Of a stretch of 29,269 bases of DNA, positions 25,449-29,269 are shown one piece after another. This stretch comes from CAZAXU01 sp964489245 (GTDB lineage: Bacteria; Bacteroidota; Bacteroidia; Flavobacteriales; Flavobacteriaceae). Positions within the stretch are counted from its first letter, which is position 1. The number at the start of each line of letters is the position of its first letter. Under the pieces are notes generated by a model. It was given only the letters and a program-made list of their open reading frames with translations. It was not told the origin of the DNA and did not search any database. The stretch is from contig CAZAXU010000026.1 of NCBI GenBank assembly GCA_964489245.1, forward strand, positions 1 through 29,269, written 5' to 3'. A program made the position numbers and the translations under genes.

Positions 25449-25471
25449 AAAATAAATAGTCGATTTTTCAT

Positions 25472-25479
25472 TACTTTTG
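25472..25479 (+). promoter_or_regulatory. -7 element for the SUI1/YciH gene
   Basis: TACTTTTG is an exact match to TAnnTTTG, 17 nt before the ATG at 25497. No clear -33 TTG is visible in the A/T-rich upstream sequence. Confidence 0.5.
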
Positions 25480-25496
25480 TCATATATATTTAAGAA

Positions 25497-25850
25497 ATGG
25501 GTAAAAAAAAGAAGTTTGGTGATTTTTCTGATTTAGGCAATTTCGTTTATTCCACTAATCAAGATTTTAAGCCTGACACCGAGCGGGAGAACGAAAATAT
25601 CCCGCCGCACAGACAGCAATTGGAAGCTCACTTTTCCAAAAAAGGTCGTGGCGGAAAAGTGGTGACCATCATCAAAGGATTTGAAGGCGCTGAACAAGAA
25701 CTGAAAATCTTAGGAAAATATTTAAAAAATAAACTCGGAGTGGGTGGAAGCGCCAAAGACGGTGAAATCATTATCCAAGGAAACAATCGGGACAAAATTA
25801 TCGAACTACTGAAAGAAAAAGGATTCAAAGTAAAAAAAATAGGAGGCTAA
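25497..25850 (+). CDS. SUI1/YciH-type translation initiation factor
   Basis: The 117-residue protein of the eIF1/SUI1 family (bacterial YciH) is thought to influence the fidelity of initiation at the ribosome. It has a poorly conserved basic N-terminus (MGKKKKFGDFSDLG), then the SUI1 domain: KGRGGKVVTIIKGFEG (about 50-65), LKILGKYLKNKLGVGGSAKDGEIIIQGN and a C-terminal basic helix. KGRGGK and GVGGSAKDG are the family hallmarks. Its stop (TAA, 25848-25850) overlaps the stop of the convergent gene on the other strand by three bases. Confidence 0.9.
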   Translation: MGKKKKFGDFSDLGNFVYSTNQDFKPDTERENENIPPHRQQLEAHFSKKGRGGKVVTIIKGFEGAEQELKILGKYLKNKLGVGGSAKDGEIIIQGNNRDKIIELLKEKGFKVKKIGG

Positions 25851-27892
25851 TTCATTTTTTTCTTGATATCTTCTTGTATTGTATACCAAATACAAGCAGC
25901 TTGTGCTTTTGCTTTTTGTGCAATTTTTGACAGATTCTCATTTTCTTTTGCATCAATAACTTTCAAATGAGAATCATCTTGCCAAACGTAATATAGCTTT
26001 TTTGAATTGATAATGGCTCCTTCTTTGCTGCCTATCAAGTCATAATCATTCAAACTGTAATAATCCATATTTCTATCGTCTGAAAATAAATCATTTCCTG
26101 AATAAAAATAAGATTTATCAGAAAGAGACAAGTGATAAATTGTTGGAAAGATATCTTTGTGCGCACCAAATCTTTTTAAATCGATTTTCTCTTTCGGTTT
26201 ATAGTTTTTTGGAATGTATAAAATCAGAGGAACACTACGCTTCAAAATCAGTTCATCTGTTGAATAGTTAAACATTCCTCGCTCATTATGATCTCCGGTA
26301 GCCACAATAATAGTATTTTCTCCTAAAGCAGAAGTTCTAATACGATGGATAAACTTTCCGAGCTGATCTGCTGTGTATTGATAAGCCAAAAAATTTTTCA
26401 TGGCAATATCTTTTGAAGTTCTTAATTTTTTTATAACCGCTTCCGGCATATGCAAAGGTTTAGGCTTATAGGTTGACGGAACGCTATATGGTGTATGATT
26501 AGCAACTGTCAGTACAAAAATGAATTCCGCTTGTTTTGAATGACTAAGTTGGTCAAAAATGTGAGTATAAAGATATTCGTCAAAAATCCCCCATTCATAC
26601 TTTTCAGGATTCTTATATTTATTCTCCAGAAAAGAAGTTCCCAACACATCATCAAAATTTTGTGCCTTGATGAATTTTCCTGTGTTTCGCCAACCCAACC
26701 GATCACCGGTCAAATAGGTGGTGTGATAGTTTGCATTTTTGAAAGGATTGGCAACAGAAGAGTTCAGTCTTATCCGAGCATAGGGAGATTGAGACAAAGC
26801 TGTTCGAGGCGTGTTCACCAACAAGCCTTCAAGAGATTCTATTGTGCCGTTTCTTGCCGATGTAAAATTTTTAAAGACAGTGCAATAAGCTAATTCTTTT
26901 TCCAAATCGCCCAAAAGATTAAAATCTTTTTGATGAAACTCAAAATAGTGCCTGCTAAAACTCTCTATCAAGATAAAAACTACATTTGGCGGATTTTTTT
27001 CCAAAAATTTATCTTTTGGTGTCTTTAAGAACATTTCTTTTTCTGTGTCTACTAATGAATCTACAGGTTTTTCTTTATATTTTGACAATGCATCTTTAAT
27101 ATTTTTAAATCCATATTGTTGCAGAGTCTTTTGCGTGTTTAAATCAATATTTTTGATATGCCTTTTGAATGAATTGGCAATCTTAAAAGCAAAAACACCA
27201 TTGAGTACCAGTTCATTGACAAACGAGTCTGTAGATACGGTGGTATGATGTAAACGCAAAGGAAACATGCTGAACGTGCCCCTGAGACCAATAAAATAAA
27301 TCCCTAACAACAACACCAACGCGGATAGATTATATCTTCTGAAATTAATAGGATTGAATATTTTATCATAAATGAGATATTTATAGATTCTGTGAAACAG
27401 ATAGACGGCAAGTATAATTATAACTAGGACTTTTATCATGGGATAATCTGTCCAAATCGATGTGATTACGGCTGTTGTTTTATCTTCCTTGATGCCAAAA
27501 ATAACGGCATTGATGTGTGTTTGAAAATATTCAAAAAAGAAATAATCTATCAGTTCAAAAATCAAGAAAATACTTGTAACAAACAACAAATAAGAATGTA
27601 GAACTTTTTTTATTCCCGATTGATATTGACTACGTTTATATCTCGACAAAAAACTCAGAACAAGAATTCCGATAAAAGCAGGTGATAAGGCATAAAAAGA
27701 CACGGATGTATCAAATTTTCCTCCCACATAAAATGCCTTGACAATATCTGATTTATAGTTTTTTAAATGAATAAAGTCAGCGTATTTAAAAAACAATATC
27801 AACCTGAAAATCATAAACAAAGTCAATTGTATCAAATAAAACCAAAAAAGCTTTTTGGTTTGTTTCCAAAAAAAAGAAAAGTCAAATTTCAT
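25847..27892 (-). CDS. LTA synthase-like sulfatase-family membrane protein (phosphoglycerol-transferase type)
   Basis: The 681-residue protein has about five N-terminal membrane helices (to about residue 220) and an extracytoplasmic alkaline-phosphatase/sulfatase-fold domain. Visible catalytic features of the LTA synthase group are VVFILIESFSRHYFEF (metal-binding Glu, about 312), SARNGTIESLEG with the nucleophile Thr (about 350), VANHTPY (His, about 466) and VATGDHNERGMF with metal-binding Asp-His (about 533). In Firmicutes this enzyme polymerises glycerol phosphate; Gram-negative relatives move phosphoglycerol or phosphoethanolamine onto envelope glycans or lipids. The Bacteroidota substrate is not known to me. 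It follows aroA by 9 nt in one operon. Confidence 0.9.
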   Translation of the reverse strand: MKFDFSFFWKQTKKLFWFYLIQLTLFMIFRLILFFKYADFIHLKNYKSDIVKAFYVGGKFDTSVSFYALSPAFIGILVLSFLSRYKRSQYQSGIKKVLHSYLLFVTSIFLIFELIDYFFFEYFQTHINAVIFGIKEDKTTAVITSIWTDYPMIKVLVIIILAVYLFHRIYKYLIYDKIFNPINFRRYNLSALVLLLGIYFIGLRGTFSMFPLRLHHTTVSTDSFVNELVLNGVFAFKIANSFKRHIKNIDLNTQKTLQQYGFKNIKDALSKYKEKPVDSLVDTEKEMFLKTPKDKFLEKNPPNVVFILIESFSRHYFEFHQKDFNLLGDLEKELAYCTVFKNFTSARNGTIESLEGLLVNTPRTALSQSPYARIRLNSSVANPFKNANYHTTYLTGDRLGWRNTGKFIKAQNFDDVLGTSFLENKYKNPEKYEWGIFDEYLYTHIFDQLSHSKQAEFIFVLTVANHTPYSVPSTYKPKPLHMPEAVIKKLRTSKDIAMKNFLAYQYTADQLGKFIHRIRTSALGENTIIVATGDHNERGMFNYSTDELILKRSVPLILYIPKNYKPKEKIDLKRFGAHKDIFPTIYHLSLSDKSYFYSGNDLFSDDRNMDYYSLNDYDLIGSKEGAIINSKKLYYVWQDDSHLKVIDAKENENLSKIAQKAKAQAACIWYTIQEDIKKKMN

Positions 27893-27901
27893 GTTACAAA
27901 T

Positions 27902-29092
27902 TTAACGGATTTTAGTGCCTTTCAAAGGATAAATCTCCCAAAAATTCGGAAAGGATTTTTTCACCACTTCTTCATCCTTTATTTCAATGGGAACTAAAGA
28001 CCTTAATACGGCAAAAGACATTGCCATACGATGATCGTCATAGGTTTCAATCTTCACATGTTTTTTCAAAGCTTTTAATGCTCTCAGATATAGAGCATTT
28101 TTTGATATTTGCACTGATGCGCCCAACTTTTCCATCTCTGTTTTTAAAGCTAATAATCGGTCGGTTTCTTTAATGCGGAGAGTTTGTAAACCAAAAATTT
28201 CACATTCAATTCCCAGTGCCAAACAAGTTGTTGCAAGCGTTTGCGCCAAATCCGGTTGGTCGATCAAATCAAATGTCAGTTGCTTGGGCATATCAAAATC
28301 TTTATCGGCAGATAAAATCATGCTTCCATTGTCTTTAAACGATGTTTTTATACCCAATTTTTCAAAATATTTTTTTACCAAACTGTCTCCTTGCAACGAA
28401 GTTTCTGAGAATCCTTCCAAGCTTAATTTTTCTTTTCTGTTCACCGCCAAAAAACTGTAGAAATAAGAGGCAGAAGACCAATCACTTTCAACCTTTAAGA
28501 TTTGATTTTCAATTTGTTTTTTAGGATAGACTTTGATTTGATTCTGATTTTGAAACACCTGAATGCCAAGTTGTTTAAGCAAAGAAATTGTCATCTTGAT
28601 ATAAGGTTTTGAAACAGAAGCTCCGATGAGTTCCAACGACAAACCTTTTGGTAGTTTCGGGGCAACCAACAATAAAGCTGAAATATATTGACTGCTGATA
28701 TTTGATGGAATTTTAAGTGTATTTCCTGATATTTTTTTTCCTTTTATGTGCAAAGGAGGAAAGCCTTCATTTTCAAGATAGGAAATATCGGCACCGAGTT
28801 GTTGCAAAACATCAACCAGAATCTTTACAGGTCGTTGTCTCATACGCCTTGAACCGTCTAAAATCACTGATTTATTTTCTTGAACGGCATAATAAGCCGT
28901 CAAAAATCGCATTGTCGTTCCGGCATGTCCTATATCGATTGATTCCGAAGCGTTTGCCAAGGCTTTTTGCAAAACTTTGGTATCTTCTGCCGTCGATAAA
29001 CGCTCTATTTTTAAATTCGGATATAGAGCTTGCAAGATTAATAAACGATTAGAAATGCTTTTAGAACTCGGTATGTTCAATATTTTTATCAC
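27902..29092 (-). CDS. aroA: 3-phosphoshikimate 1-carboxyvinyltransferase (EPSP synthase)
   Basis: AroA joins PEP to shikimate-3-phosphate in the shikimate pathway. From the chosen start it is 396 residues, normal for Bacteroidota. Seen: the N-terminal IPSSKSISNRLL with the conserved Lys, DIGHAGTTMRFLTAYYA, SRRMRQRPVKILVD, SSQYISALLL, LIDQPDLAQTLA, LRIKETDRL and DDHRMAMSFAVL. The frame is open from an ATG at 29146, but a -7 element at 29131-29124 lies inside that extension. The GTG at 29092, which gives MIKILNIPSSKS, is the better start. In the glyphosate-loop region the residue at the E. coli Pro101 position is Phe (MRF). The downstream LTA-synthase-like gene begins 9 nt after the stop. Confidence 0.9.
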   Translation of the reverse strand: MIKILNIPSSKSISNRLLILQALYPNLKIERLSTAEDTKVLQKALANASESIDIGHAGTTMRFLTAYYAVQENKSVILDGSRRMRQRPVKILVDVLQQLGADISYLENEGFPPLHIKGKKISGNTLKIPSNISSQYISALLLVAPKLPKGLSLELIGASVSKPYIKMTISLLKQLGIQVFQNQNQIKVYPKKQIENQILKVESDWSSASYFYSFLAVNRKEKLSLEGFSETSLQGDSLVKKYFEKLGIKTSFKDNGSMILSADKDFDMPKQLTFDLIDQPDLAQTLATTCLALGIECEIFGLQTLRIKETDRLLALKTEMEKLGASVQISKNALYLRALKALKKHVKIETYDDHRMAMSFAVLRSLVPIEIKDEEVVKKSFPNFWEIYPLKGTKIR

Positions 29093-29123
29093 CTGGATAT
29101 ATTTCGGGTTTATAATGATATGG

Positions 29124-29131
29124 CAAAAATA
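29124..29131 (-). promoter_or_regulatory. -7 element for the aroA operon
   Basis: TATTTTTG followed by C on the minus strand matches TAnnTTTG exactly. A clear TTG at -33 spacing is not seen. It would start transcription near 29120, inside the N-terminal extension of the longest frame, and gives a leader of about 28 nt to the GTG at 29092. Confidence 0.5.
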
Positions 29132-29159
29132 CAAGAAAGTATTCAATAAACATTTTTCT

Positions 29160-29266
29160 CTTTGAGTTTCTTTGAGTAATAACCAAAACCAATAAATTTA
29201 ATAGTTGTTGCACAAAGCTACACGAAGAATACACAAAGCTACACAAAGATTATATTTTTCTTTGCG
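29160..29266. repeat. Helically phased CACAAAG/CTTTGAG short repeats
   Basis: CAC(A/G)AAG occurs at 29211, 29221, 29232 and 29242, spaced 10, 11 and 10 bp. A 20-bp block 29211-29230 recurs with two differences at 29232-29251. Related words in the opposite orientation lie on both sides: CTTTGAG at 29160 and 29170, and CTTTGCG at 29260. No gene is seen in 29147-29269. Similar CACAAAG/CGCAAAG intergenic arrays occur in many environmental bacterial genomes as far as I recall; the function is unknown to me. Confidence 0.7.
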
Positions 29267-29269
29267 GTT

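Noticed and set aside
29061..29246. 61-codon minus-strand frame at the right edge
   Set aside because: It spans the phased repeats and the aroA leader, encodes a Ser/Leu/Val-rich string and overlaps the start of aroA in another frame.

Overview
The window looks like a draft-assembly scaffold from a Flavobacteriia/Flavobacteriales-type Bacteroidota. It is AT-rich. It carries type IX secretion (T9SS) sorting domains of both classes and a PorP/SprF protein. The zapA - 6S RNA - rny order is familiar from this class. Intergenic regions repeatedly show the Bacteroidota promoter element TAnnTTTG, often with TTG about 19-23 nt upstream. A run of exactly 100 N (4199-4298) shows that the assembly is unfinished.

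Left part (1-2706): a divergent promoter points off the left edge to a gene of which only nine codons are visible. Rightward come a small coiled-coil gene, zapA, a 6S RNA closed by a perfect 15-bp terminal helix, and rny (RNase Y).

T9SS surface cassette (2752-8706): a giant Asp-rich, thrombospondin-type-3-like calcium-binding protein with a type B sorting domain, then porP/sprF, then an OmpA/PD40/TPR protein of PorE type, ending in a strong terminator. The first gene is built from ~800-bp super-repeats and contains the assembly gap exactly at the edge of a 55-bp identical repeat. Repeat arithmetic predicts that the true gap is about 640 bp rather than 100.

Middle (8798-20360): a UbiA-like membrane protein divergent from an RsmB-type rRNA methyltransferase; a secreted endonuclease I with FnIII and T9SS type A tail; a long-chain acyl-CoA ligase with its own terminator; then a co-directional run of TPR protein, DUF368 membrane protein (polyprenyl-phosphate translocase family), aroE, DUF349 protein and a small secreted protein.

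Right part (20401-29269): secDF behind a near-ideal promoter, a bidirectional terminator shared with the convergent ptb-buk pair, a SUI1/YciH translation factor whose stop codon overlaps the stop of an LTA-synthase-like sulfatase-fold protein, and aroA upstream of that in the same operon. The right edge carries a short helically phased CACAAAG repeat cluster. SecDF and the T9SS parts together form an export route: Sec moves signal-peptide proteins over the inner membrane and T9SS moves CTD-bearing ones over the outer membrane. No mobile element, CRISPR array, tRNA or rRNA was seen. Most genes are conserved housekeeping genes; the least ordinary object is the repeat-built surface protein with its cassette.
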